A stretch of DNA of 64,000 nt from Flavobacterium soyae (GCF_021245985.1 NZ_JAJQXA010000006.1:1-64000), one strand, 5' to 3'; positions 36,184-44,400 are shown, counted from the first letter of the stretch. Translations and numbers: made by a program. The notes: generated by a model from the letters alone, not told the origin.

Positions 36184-36990
36184 ATGAAACTTCTAAAACA
36201 AATATTAGATTTTTATTTAAACAGCAGTATTCACGTGGCTTTATCGTGTTATGCTTTGGTTCGTATTACTTTTCATTTCTTTCATATTCAGTATGATGAA
36301 CCAATGGCTTTGTTTGTTTTTTTCGGAACAATTGTAGGATATAATTTTGTAAAATACGATGCTTTAGTTCGGGTGAAAAGAAAACCGGTTGGGATTCAAC
36401 TCAAAATCATCGCGGTTTTAAGTTTTATTTCGGTGATTTTAGTTGGCTATTATTTTTTCCATTTAAAGCGAATTACCCAAATTGTTTCGGTTGTAATTTT
36501 TGCTATAACGGCACTTTATACTTTACCGTTTTTTCCAAATAGAAAAAATGCCCGAAACTGGGCAGGAGTAAAAATTTATATTGTAGCACTTTGCTGGGTA
36601 GGAGCGACTTTGGTTTTGCCTTATATAAATGCCGAAATCCCGTTTACAGCCAACTTTTTTATAAAATGTATGCAGCGTTTTGTTTTAGTTTTTGTACTGA
36701 TTTTAGTTTTTGAAATTCTGGATTTAGCAAATGATGATCCGCATTTGCAAACCGTTCCGCAGACAATTGGTGTAAAACGAACCAAGATTTTAGGATTTTC
36801 GCTTTTAGTTCCGTTTTGGGTTTTAGGAATTTTGTCTTTTACGCTTCACGATCTTATTATCAACCTCATTATGGTTGTGACTTTAATGCTTTTTATCTTT
36901 TTTGCTAATACAAACCGATCTCGATATTATACTTCTTTTTGGGTCGAAAGTGTTCCTATATTTTGGTGGCTAATGATCGCGTTTTTATAA
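36184..36990 (+). CDS. UbiA-like prenyltransferase-family membrane protein
   Basis: A 268-aa polytopic membrane protein, about seven to eight helices. The second UbiA Asp-rich motif is recognisable as EILDLANDDPHLQTVPQTIGVKRTK (here written in part). The first motif NDxxDxxxD is replaced by VGYNFVKYDALV, which keeps one Asp only. It may be a functional member with an altered substrate site or a degenerate one. It is a lone gene with no quinone genes nearby. Confidence 0.6.
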   Translation: MKLLKQILDFYLNSSIHVALSCYALVRITFHFFHIQYDEPMALFVFFGTIVGYNFVKYDALVRVKRKPVGIQLKIIAVLSFISVILVGYYFFHLKRITQIVSVVIFAITALYTLPFFPNRKNARNWAGVKIYIVALCWVGATLVLPYINAEIPFTANFFIKCMQRFVLVFVLILVFEILDLANDDPHLQTVPQTIGVKRTKILGFSLLVPFWVLGILSFTLHDLIINLIMVVTLMLFIFFANTNRSRYYTSFWVESVPIFWWLMIAFL

Positions 36991-37016
36991 AATACGTAAA
37001 AGTTTCTAAATAATTT

Positions 37017-37063
37017 GGGCGTGTCCCTCCGGGTCGGGCTATCCGCTTCTATCCCTCACGCAA
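37017..37063. repeat. GGGCGTG... dispersed intergenic element
   Basis: GGGCGTGTCCCTCCGGGTCGGGC then CTTCTATCCCTCACGCAAA. Part of it recurs at 20281-20316. I remember this type of sequence from intergenic regions of many Flavobacteriia. Confidence 0.6.
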
Positions 37064-37124
37064 ATCGTAAAACGAAAAAATTTATTTTAAAAATATCTTG
37101 AGAGAATATAAGATATTAACATTA

Positions 37125-37351
37125 CCAATGGTTGAAACCATTGGGAGGGTTTCTTTACATAACGTTTCCCGCGGTTGAAACCGCAGGCTATGTTTAAATT
37201 GTAGGGTTTGAAAAATAAATTTTGATTTAATTGCCTCCAGCTTTAGCTGGAGGTAAAAATGAGTCTCCTAACAAGGGCTTTAGCCAAAAGATAAAGTTTG
37301 GCTAAAGCCAGGAATATTTAATCCTACTTGCCCTCCAGCTAAAGCTGGGAG
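37125..37351. repeat. cluster of five short perfect or near-perfect hairpins
   Basis: The hairpins are CCAATGGTT-GA-AACCATTGG (37125-37144), a CCGCGGTTGAAACCGCAGG stem (about 37169-37187), CCTCCAGCTTTAGCTGGAGG (37234-37253), GGCTTTAGCCAAA with TTTGGCTAAAGCC (37276-37309), and CTCCAGCTAAAGCTGGGAG (37333-37351). No gene is seen in 36991-37358. Confidence 0.85.
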
Positions 37352-37358
37352 CAATTTA

Positions 37359-37811
37359 TTATTTCTTTTCTGAAACCTCTTTCAAAACCTTATTTCTCTC
37401 CAAAAGAAAATTGGTAAGATGTTTTTCTAAAAATAAAATATCGAAAAATTCCCCAAATATTCCAAATGGAGTTTCATATTGTAATACATCTTTCATGATA
37501 GTTACACCATTTTGTTCCTCAAAAATATGTTCATGTCTGAAAGATTTGAATCTCCCTTCCTCCATTTCATCCACAAAATAATCATAAAAATCCATTACAG
37601 GAATTCGGGTTTTGTGTGTGAGATAAAACCCGAAATGTTTACCGCGCCAGGTTACCGTTTCGTTTAAATTTATTAAGCCTGATGTTACGCCGGCAATCGC
37701 TTTTTCTTTTGAAGGACTTGCAGATTGCTGGTGAATATCGATATTTCTTGAGGCATCAAAAACGATTTGTTTTGAGGCTTTTATTTTAGTTGTGAGGTGT
37801 ATTGTTGTCAT
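37359..37811 (-). CDS. SRPBCC family protein
   Basis: A 150-aa START-like protein: N-terminal IHLTTKIKASKQIVFDASRNIDIHQQS, the WRGKHFGFYLTHKTRI strand pair, and a C-terminal helix FLEKHLTNFLLERNKVLKE. The ligand is unknown. In many Bacteroidota it sits beside TIGR01777-type epimerases and GbsR/MarR regulators, as here (140 bp after the TIGR01777 gene). Confidence 0.87.
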   Translation of the reverse strand: MTTIHLTTKIKASKQIVFDASRNIDIHQQSASPSKEKAIAGVTSGLINLNETVTWRGKHFGFYLTHKTRIPVMDFYDYFVDEMEEGRFKSFRHEHIFEEQNGVTIMKDVLQYETPFGIFGEFFDILFLEKHLTNFLLERNKVLKEVSEKK

Positions 37812-37836
37812 GATTTAGTTTAGTTTTCCGCATTTT

Positions 37837-37938
37837 TGTCATCCCGAGGAACGAGGGATCACACTAGAAACTCCACAATGTATATCGACAATTCTTTGTC
37901 GAGCTTCGTGTGTGATCCTTCCTCCGTCAGCATGACAA
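37837..37938. repeat. inverted repeat, GTCAT family
   Basis: Outer arms TTGTCAT (37837-37843) and ATGACAA (37932-37938); inner arms GGATCACAC (37856-37864) and GTGTGATCC (37910-37918). It includes the inner words AGAAACTC and CTTTGTCGA shared with the other family members. Confidence 0.8.
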
Positions 37939-37951
37939 GAAATACGTAGTT

Positions 37952-38860
37952 TTAGTGTAATAAATTTTTAAAAGCATTATCAATATCTCCAAACTTAAAT
38001 TGAAATCCATTTTCCAAAAGCCTTGTCGGAATCACATTTCTACTTTTCAAAATTAATTCAGGTTCTGTACGAATAAAGAAAGCACCAATTTCAAGAAAGA
38101 ATTTATTCATCGGAATTCCGAACGGAAAATCAACTGCTTTTCTCAGTTTCTGCATAAAATCAGTATTTCGAATAGGTTCGGGAGAAACAATATTTATAAC
38201 GCCTGTAATTTCTTTTTGAATAACAAGATCAATTGCATTCGCAAAATCTTCTTCATGAATCCAGCTTACAAACTGATTTCCTTCTCCTTGTTTTCCTCCG
38301 AAACCAATTTTAGCCAAAGTTTTCAACGGAATTAAAGCACCTCCATTTTTTCCTAAAACAATAGAAGTCCGCAAAGCCGTTTTTAACGTATTTGGAGTTT
38401 CGGTTTTAAAAAATGCTTTTTCCCATGAAAGTGCCACATTTATAGAAAAGTCATTCCCAATTTCGCCATCGATTTCACCCATTTGTTTGTCTAAAGAAAA
38501 ACGATAAATTGTTGCTGTCGATGAATTCAGCCAATGTTTTGGTGGATTTTTGCAATTCAAAACTGCTTTGTTTAGAATTTTGGTGCTTTCAATTCTAGAC
38601 CAAAGAATTTCTTTTTTGTTTTCTTTGGTATAACGACAATCAACAGATTTTCCTGCGAGATTGATTAAAACTGAAGCATTTTCCAATTCCTTTTCCCAGC
38701 CTGAAAAAGTTCTGGCGTTCCAGTTTACATATTTAATTCCGTTTAAGGTTTGTAATTTTCCTCGAGTTAGAATTACAATTTCTTCAAATTTATCTCTGAA
38801 ATGATTGACTAAAACTTGTCCGAGAAAACCAGTTCCTGCCGCGATTATGAGTTTTTTCAT
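37952..38860 (-). CDS. TIGR01777-family NAD-dependent epimerase-like protein
   Basis: A 302-aa extended SDR. The nucleotide motif AAGTGFLGQVL is at residues 7-17, LINLAGKSVDCRY, and the C-terminal DUF1731-like part VIPTRLLENGFQFKF. Proteins of this group are of unknown substrate. It is separated from the upstream membrane-protein genes by a hairpin at 38876, so expression may be partly independent. Confidence 0.92.
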   Translation of the reverse strand: MKKLIIAAGTGFLGQVLVNHFRDKFEEIVILTRGKLQTLNGIKYVNWNARTFSGWEKELENASVLINLAGKSVDCRYTKENKKEILWSRIESTKILNKAVLNCKNPPKHWLNSSTATIYRFSLDKQMGEIDGEIGNDFSINVALSWEKAFFKTETPNTLKTALRTSIVLGKNGGALIPLKTLAKIGFGGKQGEGNQFVSWIHEEDFANAIDLVIQKEITGVINIVSPEPIRNTDFMQKLRKAVDFPFGIPMNKFFLEIGAFFIRTEPELILKSRNVIPTRLLENGFQFKFGDIDNAFKNLLH

Positions 38861-38875
38861 TTGTTGTCGAGTATT

Positions 38876-38908
38876 AAACCTAACAGGTTTTTAAAACCTG
38901 TTAGGTTT
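38876..38908 (-). terminator. terminator-like hairpin inside the gbsR operon
   Basis: AAACCTAACAGGTTT (38876-38890) and AAACCTGTTAGGTTT (38894-38908) form a 15-bp perfect stem with a 3-nt loop. It follows the 128-aa gene and precedes the TIGR01777 gene. Confidence 0.75.
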
Positions 38909-38917
38909 CGTTCTGTG

Positions 38918-39304
38918 TTATGCTTTAAAAACTAATCTTTCTTCTCTTTGAGCTTCTTTAGCTTTACGTTTTCCTCTAAAAAAGAAATACAAATTGAAGA
39001 ATAACATGATACCAAGATAAATAGAAAACCCGCCAATTTTATAACTTAAGTTTTCAATTAATTCCTGATAACTGTCTCGATATAACTGCATTTCTAAAAT
39101 CATTAAGGCAAAGCCAATATTTAAAAGATAGAATCCGGTTTCAAAAAGTCTGTTGGTTGCCTCTGCAATTTCTTCCCGGCCTTTAAAGATGTCAAGCATA
39201 AAGATTTTTCCGTTTTTAAAAAGTGTTTTAGAAACGTAATAAGTTAAAAATAAAGCGACTGGCAAATAAATACTGTAACCGATTAAGATTTTTGTAGTTT
39301 CCAT
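38918..39304 (-). CDS. hypothetical membrane protein, paralogue of the next
   Basis: A 128-aa protein with three membrane helices: 6-26 (IGYSIYLPVALFLTYYV), about 55-72 and about 90-111. The middle region FKNGKIFMLDIF and GFYLLNIGFALM resembles the 119-aa neighbour (KNGNIYVADLIP, YYLLNIGY). I do not recognise the family. It is probably in the operon headed by the GbsR-type regulator. Confidence 0.75.
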   Translation of the reverse strand: METTKILIGYSIYLPVALFLTYYVSKTLFKNGKIFMLDIFKGREEIAEATNRLFETGFYLLNIGFALMILEMQLYRDSYQELIENLSYKIGGFSIYLGIMLFFNLYFFFRGKRKAKEAQREERLVFKA

Positions 39305-39309
39305 AATAT

Positions 39310-39669
39310 TTAGTTTTTGTTGTTATTAATTAGTTTTTGAATGTATTTAGTTATAATTAAAATGTTGAGGTAATGCAGAACTGAGATAATAAAAATTATG
39401 ACAGCTGTTTTTATACAGATTGTTTCAATCAATTGTGTTGATGAAATAATTTTTTGCCAGGAAATTAAAGTCATGGTACAATAACCAATGTTTAAGAGAT
39501 AATATCCCAAAAGCAAAACCTGATTGATTTTTTGGCAGAGGTCAGCATGATTTGGGATTAGGTCTGCCACATAAATATTTCCGTTTTTGCAGCAGATTTT
39601 TCCAACTTTTAGAATGATGAAAGTCGTAATTCCTAAGTAGATTAAATATCCAATAATGTTGAGGTTCAT
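39310..39669 (-). CDS. hypothetical membrane protein, paralogue of the previous
   Basis: A 119-aa protein with three membrane helices (5-24, about 50-68, about 83-105). It shares NIGY and KNGNIYV motifs with the 128-aa protein, indicating local duplication. The start codon overlaps the stop of the 93-aa gene by 4 bp (ATGA). Unknown function. Confidence 0.75.
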   Translation of the reverse strand: MNLNIIGYLIYLGITTFIILKVGKICCKNGNIYVADLIPNHADLCQKINQVLLLGYYLLNIGYCTMTLISWQKIISSTQLIETICIKTAVIIFIISVLHYLNILIITKYIQKLINNNKN

Positions 39670-39947
39670 AATTTCTTTTTTTGATTGTAAATAATAAACG
39701 TAAGGAAGAATATTAATGAAATTGGCAACAAGAAAAGCCAGTTAAATTCTCCATTCCAGATCAGGAAGAAAATAATTACCAAACCAAAATAAATATAGAT
39801 CAGTTTGTTTTTCGGAAATAGTATTAGAAATAAAATCGCAGCCAAAACTTGCAGTGCTCCTGTAATTGCTATTCCGTATGCTCCAAGTAGCAAGAATAAT
39901 AATGCACAAATATTAATAATTTCTAAAACTTTGAAAGTTGTTTTCAT
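39666..39947 (-). CDS. hypothetical small membrane protein
   Basis: A 93-aa hydrophobic protein with three membrane helices (8-28, 30-47, about 50-85) and a basic C-terminus. It is the first structural gene after the GbsR-type regulator gene, and an operator lies right before it (39965-39990). Family unknown. Confidence 0.7.
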   Translation of the reverse strand: MKTTFKVLEIINICALLFLLLGAYGIAITGALQVLAAILFLILFPKNKLIYIYFGLVIIFFLIWNGEFNWLFLLPISLIFFLTFIIYNQKKKL

Positions 39948-39964
39948 AACTATTTATTGTTTTT

Positions 39965-39990
39965 AAACTTTCAGAAAAAAATGAAAGTTT
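39965..39990. promoter_or_regulatory. GbsR-type operator, copy 2
   Basis: Perfect arms AAACTTTCA (39965-39973) and TGAAAGTTT (39982-39990), 8-bp spacer. The same half-sites lie at 40533-40558. It sits between the regulator gene and the first structural gene. Confidence 0.7.
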
Positions 39991-40003
39991 TGGTTAAATT
40001 TTT

Positions 40004-40507
40004 TTACTTCATCATTTTTATAACTAATTTTCCTAACCAGTTTTCATTAAATTCAGTCATTTTGTCCAGCATATTATCTGCCTTTAAAACGAAATCGTAT
40101 AATTTGGAAGTTTGGTCAACAAAGTGTTTTTCTTCTGCTGAATCTTTTGCTTCGATTGTCGAAACTTCTTTTAATATTTTAAGAGCCGGTTTAATTTCTC
40201 GTTTGCTTCTTTCTCTGGAAATTTTTGCGGCTAATTCGTCTAAATCTTTTTCGGCAGTAAAGAATTCTTTTCTTTCTCCGGCTTTAAATTCTTTATAAAC
40301 AATTCCCCAATCCATTAAAGCTCTTAGGTTCATGCTGGCATTGCCGCGCGAAATCTGTAATTCTTCCATAATGTCCTCCATAGAAACAGCTTCGTTTGAG
40401 ACCATTAATAAAGCGTGGATTTGTGCCATCGTTTTATTAATTCCCCATTGTGAGCCTAATGCCCCCCAGGTTTGTACAAACTTATTTTTTGCTTCTTTGA
40501 ATTCCAT
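40004..40507 (-). CDS. GbsR/MarR-family transcriptional regulator
   Basis: A 167-aa protein with a winged-helix domain at about 20-95 (EDIMEELQISRGNASMNLRALMDWG) and a C-terminal helical dimerisation part. It belongs to the GbsR branch, whose members repress osmolyte or membrane-related operons. Two identical palindromes flank its gene, so it probably represses itself and the downstream membrane-protein operon. The ligand is unknown. Confidence 0.9.
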   Translation of the reverse strand: MEFKEAKNKFVQTWGALGSQWGINKTMAQIHALLMVSNEAVSMEDIMEELQISRGNASMNLRALMDWGIVYKEFKAGERKEFFTAEKDLDELAAKISRERSKREIKPALKILKEVSTIEAKDSAEEKHFVDQTSKLYDFVLKADNMLDKMTEFNENWLGKLVIKMMK

Positions 40508-40532
40508 GGATCAAATGTAAGTAAAAGTTTTT

Positions 40533-40558
40533 AAACTTTCAAAAATAATTGAAAGTTT
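40533..40558. promoter_or_regulatory. GbsR-type operator, copy 1
   Basis: Perfect arms AAACTTTCAA (40533-40542) and TTGAAAGTTT (40549-40558), 6-bp spacer, 26 bp before the regulator start. It also lies about 129 bp before the TAAATTTG promoter element of the plus-strand cluster gene at 40823. Confidence 0.7.
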
Positions 40559-40660
40559 GTTTTCAAGTTGTTTTTATTCAAAATGGTTTTTGATGTAAGA
40601 ATAATTTTATGTTGTGTTTTTAAGTGTTTCATTACTAATATTTTATACTTCATGACATTT

Positions 40661-40694
40661 TTTGTATTGTAGGAATTGTTCTAAAGTAAATTTG
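40661..40694 (+). promoter_or_regulatory. promoter of the 519-aa gene
   Basis: TAAATTTG (40687-40694) is a perfect TAnnTTTG -7 element, and TTTG (40661-40664) fits a -33 element with a 22-bp spacer. Transcription would start near 40700, giving a leader of about 120 nt that contains RNA element A. Confidence 0.55.
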
Positions 40695-40744
40695 ACGCTG
40701 AAAATTTAAAGGCTAGCTAAATCTATTTTCAATTTTATTTTAAT

Positions 40745-40802
40745 GTGGAGCAGAGACCACTATAAAAAACGAGGCGGAATCTGAAAAGCCTTACGAGTAG
40801 GA
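40745..40802 (+). promoter_or_regulatory. conserved leader RNA element, copy A
   Basis: The stem GTGG/CCAC holds the loop AGCAGAGA (40745-40760); then AAAAAACGAGGCGG, the stem AGGC/GCCT closing a GAAAA-containing loop, and the word TTACGAGTAGGAA. It ends 20-25 nt before the ATG at 40823. The same pattern occurs at 44324, 47547 and, partly, 48522. Confidence 0.75.
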
Positions 40803-40822
40803 ACCCAAAAAACAAATTTATC

Positions 40823-42382
40823 ATGGAAACTTTACAAGAAATTTTGAAAGAGAATGCAACTTTGAAGACAATTGGCACACCAGCAGAATATGAAGTTTAT
40901 GCGGAGTATATGTCAAATATTATTAAGCAGCTTCCAAATCCGGGTAAGTTGAAATTATTAACCAATACTTCGAGCGCTCAGGCTTCTTTTTATTTTCTGG
41001 ACGACGCAACTAGTGCAGTTAATTCGACTTTGTACAACAATTTATTGAACCAAAGAATTGAAGGAGAAGGAACGGCTAATGGTGTTGAGCAGGTTGGACT
41101 TACACAGGATGCATTTACGAATAGTTATCTAAGTGTTTATACAAAATTAAGATATCAGTTATCTCCAAACGACAAAGCGACACAACAAAGAGTTAATGCA
41201 GATGTTGCTTCTACAGTAAGAGCCCTTATTCCTGTTTGGAATGCCTGGTACGAAGCGGTTTTGCCAACAGATGTTAAAAAGCTAAATGCAACTAATACTG
41301 ATGTGGCTTTGATTCAAATGACTAGTACTCTAAATACGGTTTGGCTTAATCCAAAATTCAAAGAAATTATAGAAAAAGACTCTTCTTATCCTTATACACA
41401 TTTAAACGACTTTAATACAATTTACAGTAAAATACCGGTATCAGTTTCTAAACAAATGAGAGATTATATGATTGAGGTGTTTAATAAATCTGGTGCTGCG
41501 GGGGCTATTACTGCAGATATTGCTAATGCAACGCAAACTTTAGCTGGTATTATTGATAATATTCAAAGACCAACAACAGGTGACGATGGAAATGGCGGAA
41601 TGACAATTACAGGATCAGATAAAGCAATTCCGGGATTGGTATTTGAACCAGCAAGACCAAATGCAATAGTAGATCAGCTTAGAACTAATCCTCCTTCTTC
41701 AGTTTTCAGAGTTTCAAAAAGAGTTACTAAATCTACTGAAACAACATTAAACGTTCAGGCTTCTGTAAGTGCAGGAATATCTATTCCAATTTTATCATTT
41801 TTTTCTGTTGGAGTTAGCGGCGGTGCTAAAACCAGTATTTTCGAAAGAGATTATTCAGGCTCGAATTTTACAGTAGATGTAGTAGTTAATAACGCTACTG
41901 TTAGTCCGCTTATGAGCAGCAGTCCAATGCTTTATAATATTTCAACAAGACAGGGATGGATGTCAACTTCTCCGGTAAAAGATGCCATTAAAAACGGATA
42001 TCCTGCTCCAACAGGTATTACTGGTTATGTATTTAATAGCAACCCAAATTTTGACTTTAATGAAGGTGCAGATTTTGGATATATTAATTCATTGATTTTT
42101 AGCCAATTTCTTGAAATAAACATTGGTTTTGATAAATGTGACAGCAAACAGGTTAAAAAGTACTTTGAAGAGCATACAGATATGGGCGTGTATTTCTTAG
42201 GTATTCGTTTAGGAGGAGCAAGCCAATCTTCAAGCTATAGCTATTCTTTCAGCGATGAAACTGCTACTTCAATTAGAGTTACTATAAAACCTGAAGCTCC
42301 TGGTTATGTTCCCGGAACAGACAATATCAATCAATCACTATCTCAATTAGTTGCTGTAGGTGTAGTATATCCTTTCGCCTAA
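40823..42382 (+). CDS. large protein of unknown family, paralogue 1
   Basis: A 519-aa soluble-looking protein without signal peptide. The N-terminal half (about 20-260) is helical: YAEYMSNIIKQLPNPGKL, LLTNTSSAQASFYFLDD, LNTVWLNPKF. The C-terminal half is strand-rich, with a hydrophobic Gly/Ser block SVSAGISIPILSFFSVGVSGG (here shown in part, about 305-325) and YVFNSNPNFDFNEGADFGYINSLIFSQF. It is about half identical to the next gene except for that block. I do not recognise a family. It is preceded by RNA element A. Confidence 0.85.
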   Translation: METLQEILKENATLKTIGTPAEYEVYAEYMSNIIKQLPNPGKLKLLTNTSSAQASFYFLDDATSAVNSTLYNNLLNQRIEGEGTANGVEQVGLTQDAFTNSYLSVYTKLRYQLSPNDKATQQRVNADVASTVRALIPVWNAWYEAVLPTDVKKLNATNTDVALIQMTSTLNTVWLNPKFKEIIEKDSSYPYTHLNDFNTIYSKIPVSVSKQMRDYMIEVFNKSGAAGAITADIANATQTLAGIIDNIQRPTTGDDGNGGMTITGSDKAIPGLVFEPARPNAIVDQLRTNPPSSVFRVSKRVTKSTETTLNVQASVSAGISIPILSFFSVGVSGGAKTSIFERDYSGSNFTVDVVVNNATVSPLMSSSPMLYNISTRQGWMSTSPVKDAIKNGYPAPTGITGYVFNSNPNFDFNEGADFGYINSLIFSQFLEINIGFDKCDSKQVKKYFEEHTDMGVYFLGIRLGGASQSSSYSYSFSDETATSIRVTIKPEAPGYVPGTDNINQSLSQLVAVGVVYPFA

Positions 42383-42403
42383 TTATTGTTTTAAAATAGT
42401 TAA

Positions 42404-42443
42404 AGAGGGTTGTTAATCATAATGAGATGATTGATAACCCTCT
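42404..42443 (+). terminator. terminator after paralogue 1
   Basis: A 16-bp stem AGAGGGTTGTTAATCA / TGATTGATAACCCTCT with one G-T pair, loop TAATGAGA; the T content downstream is moderate. Confidence 0.72.
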
Positions 42444-42520
42444 TGTTATTAAACTTTGAAGTTATTTTTTATAGTTGAAAATAACTTCAAATCTAAATTT
42501 TAGAATTTAAATGAAAGCTA

Positions 42521-44077
42521 ATGGAAAATCTTATATCAAACATTGATGATAAAATATTTATTGAAAGTGTACAGGATGATTCTGTAGAAAATCAGACCTA
42601 TGCTGAATATATGTCTAATATTATTCTGCAATTGCCGAATTCAGAAAAATTGCAGCTTTTAACCGGAACGTCCAGCGGGCAGGCTTCCTTTTATTTTATG
42701 AACAATAAGGGAGAAGTTAACGCTAGTTTATATAATAATTTTTTAAACCAAAGAATATCCGGCGAAGGGATTCAATATGGAGTCAGACAAGCAGGCTTAA
42801 CATTAGATTCATTTATAAACAGCTATTTGAGTGTGTATTTGAAAATAAGATATCAGCTATCTCCAAAAGATAAAGCCGAACAAGAAGAAATAAGCAGTAA
42901 AGTTGCATCTACAGTTACGGATTTGATTCCATTATGGAATGCTTATGTAGATAAATATCATCCAAACAATATCAGCAAATTAAATGAAACGAATACAAAT
43001 ATTGCATTAATTCAAGTTACAGATACTCTAAATACAGTATGGATAAATCCTGAATATATTCTGGTTTTAAAAGATGAACCTTCATATCCTTATACCCATA
43101 TTGATGAATTTTCAAAAATTTATAGTGAGATCCCAACAGAAGAATACTTTATTCCTGAAATGAAGAAATTAATGGAAAACATCTATAGTTTATCTGGTGC
43201 TTCGGGAGCGGTTACGGCAGAGATTGCTAATGCGGTTCATACTTTAGCAATGATAATTTATAATCTTAATTATCCCAGCACTCAAAATAAAGGACTTTCG
43301 TTAACCGGGTCAGACAATTTAATTCCGGGAATGTGGTTTGAACCGTCTAATCCTGATAATATTACAGATCAGTTGAGTAAAGTTCCTGTTGTTTCATACA
43401 CGAATAATAATGATGTACAGAAATTATCCTCAGAACTTTTAAAAATAAACGTCCTCAATTCAGAAGATATTACTATTTTGCCATTAAAATTTTTGTCAAA
43501 TGTTTTAGAAGACGGCACTATGAGCAGTGTTTTTAAAGAAACATTCTCAGGAACATCTTATGTTGTTGAAGCGATAGTTAATAATCCTGTTATTGACCCG
43601 CAGCTGATGATAACCCCGGTTCCTTTTGATATCAGGACAAATACTGGCTGGATGCTTTCTGAACCGGTAAAAAATGCCATTAAAAACGGATATCCGGCCC
43701 CATCAGATCTTACCGGATATATCTTTAATAGTCAGCCAAATTTTGATTTCACCGAAGGCGGAGATTTTGGATTCATCAATTCCCTTGTATTTAGTCAATT
43801 TCTTGAGTTGTATATAACTTTTACAGATTGTAATGCGAGAAAAGTAAAAAATTATTTTGAGGAGAATAAATTTTCAAGCTTTAACTTTCTAGGACGATCA
43901 ATTGGAAATCCATCAGAAGAATTGTCTTATTCGTGTCAGGTCGTAAATGAAAACAGCAATACTTCAGCTGCAGTAACTATAAGGCCTAATCCGCCGGGTT
44001 ATATACCGCCAACAGCTGATATAACAGAATCTTCGTGTCAATTAGTAGCCGTTGAAATTGTTTATCCATTTGCATAA
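42521..44077 (+). CDS. large protein of unknown family, paralogue 2
   Basis: A 518-aa protein, colinear with the 519-aa protein: YAEYMSNIILQLPNSEKL, LLTGTSSGQASFYF, LNTVWINPEY, GYIFNSQPNFDFTEGGDFGFINSLVFSQF and the identical ending VYPFA. The hydrophobic Gly/Ser block of paralogue 1 is replaced by a polar, unrelated-looking segment (about 310-335). It has no leader RNA element. The N-terminus begins earlier, with MENLISNIDD. Unknown function; gene duplication is evident. Confidence 0.85.
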   Translation: MENLISNIDDKIFIESVQDDSVENQTYAEYMSNIILQLPNSEKLQLLTGTSSGQASFYFMNNKGEVNASLYNNFLNQRISGEGIQYGVRQAGLTLDSFINSYLSVYLKIRYQLSPKDKAEQEEISSKVASTVTDLIPLWNAYVDKYHPNNISKLNETNTNIALIQVTDTLNTVWINPEYILVLKDEPSYPYTHIDEFSKIYSEIPTEEYFIPEMKKLMENIYSLSGASGAVTAEIANAVHTLAMIIYNLNYPSTQNKGLSLTGSDNLIPGMWFEPSNPDNITDQLSKVPVVSYTNNNDVQKLSSELLKINVLNSEDITILPLKFLSNVLEDGTMSSVFKETFSGTSYVVEAIVNNPVIDPQLMITPVPFDIRTNTGWMLSEPVKNAIKNGYPAPSDLTGYIFNSQPNFDFTEGGDFGFINSLVFSQFLELYITFTDCNARKVKNYFEENKFSSFNFLGRSIGNPSEELSYSCQVVNENSNTSAAVTIRPNPPGYIPPTADITESSCQLVAVEIVYPFA

Positions 44078-44086
44078 TATTTTTTG

Positions 44087-44127
44087 AAAAGCTGTAATTA
44101 ATTTCAATCTTCAGTACGTCAGCTTTT
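44087..44127 (+). terminator. candidate terminator after paralogue 2
   Basis: AAAAGCTG (44087-44094) and CAGCTTTT (44120-44127), followed by TT. The loop of 25 nt makes it a weaker terminator. Confidence 0.45.
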
Positions 44128-44239
44128 TTCCAAACAGGTGTTTTTACGCATCCTGTTTTCTCGTGTCACTTTTTGTTTGATTCATGTCAAAGAAACAGCA
44201 CTTCATATCATTTTTTATATTATGTCTACTTATCTGATA

Positions 44240-44247
44240 TAGTTTTG
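44240..44247 (+). promoter_or_regulatory. -7 promoter element of the DUF1842-like gene
   Basis: TAGTTTTG is a perfect TAnnTTTG. It would start a transcript about 77 nt upstream of RNA element B and 150 nt upstream of the ATG at 44401. No clear -33 TTTG is seen. Confidence 0.45.
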
Positions 44248-44323
44248 ATATCGAAATAAACCAAAAATTGTTATTTAATATGCTTGATAAAGTATTTAAA
44301 TAAGAATATAAAATATCAAATAG

Positions 44324-44382
44324 GTGGAGCAGAACCCACTTAAAAAAACGAGGCGGTTCCGAAAAGCCTTATGAGTAGGAAA
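44324..44382 (+). promoter_or_regulatory. conserved leader RNA element, copy B
   Basis: GTGG-AGCAGAAC-CCAC (44324-44339), AAAAAAACGAGGCGG, the AGGC/GCCT stem and CTTATGAGTAGGAAAACC. An ATG within the element (44371) is not the start codon, because copies A and D have ACG and AAG at that place. Confidence 0.8.
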
Positions 44383-44400
44383 ACCAAAAATATAAAAGTT

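Noticed and set aside
44371-44400. Extra N-terminus of the DUF1842-like protein from an ATG inside the leader RNA
   Set aside because: The corresponding triplet is ACG in copy A and AAG in copy D, so the ATG is part of the RNA element and not a conserved start.
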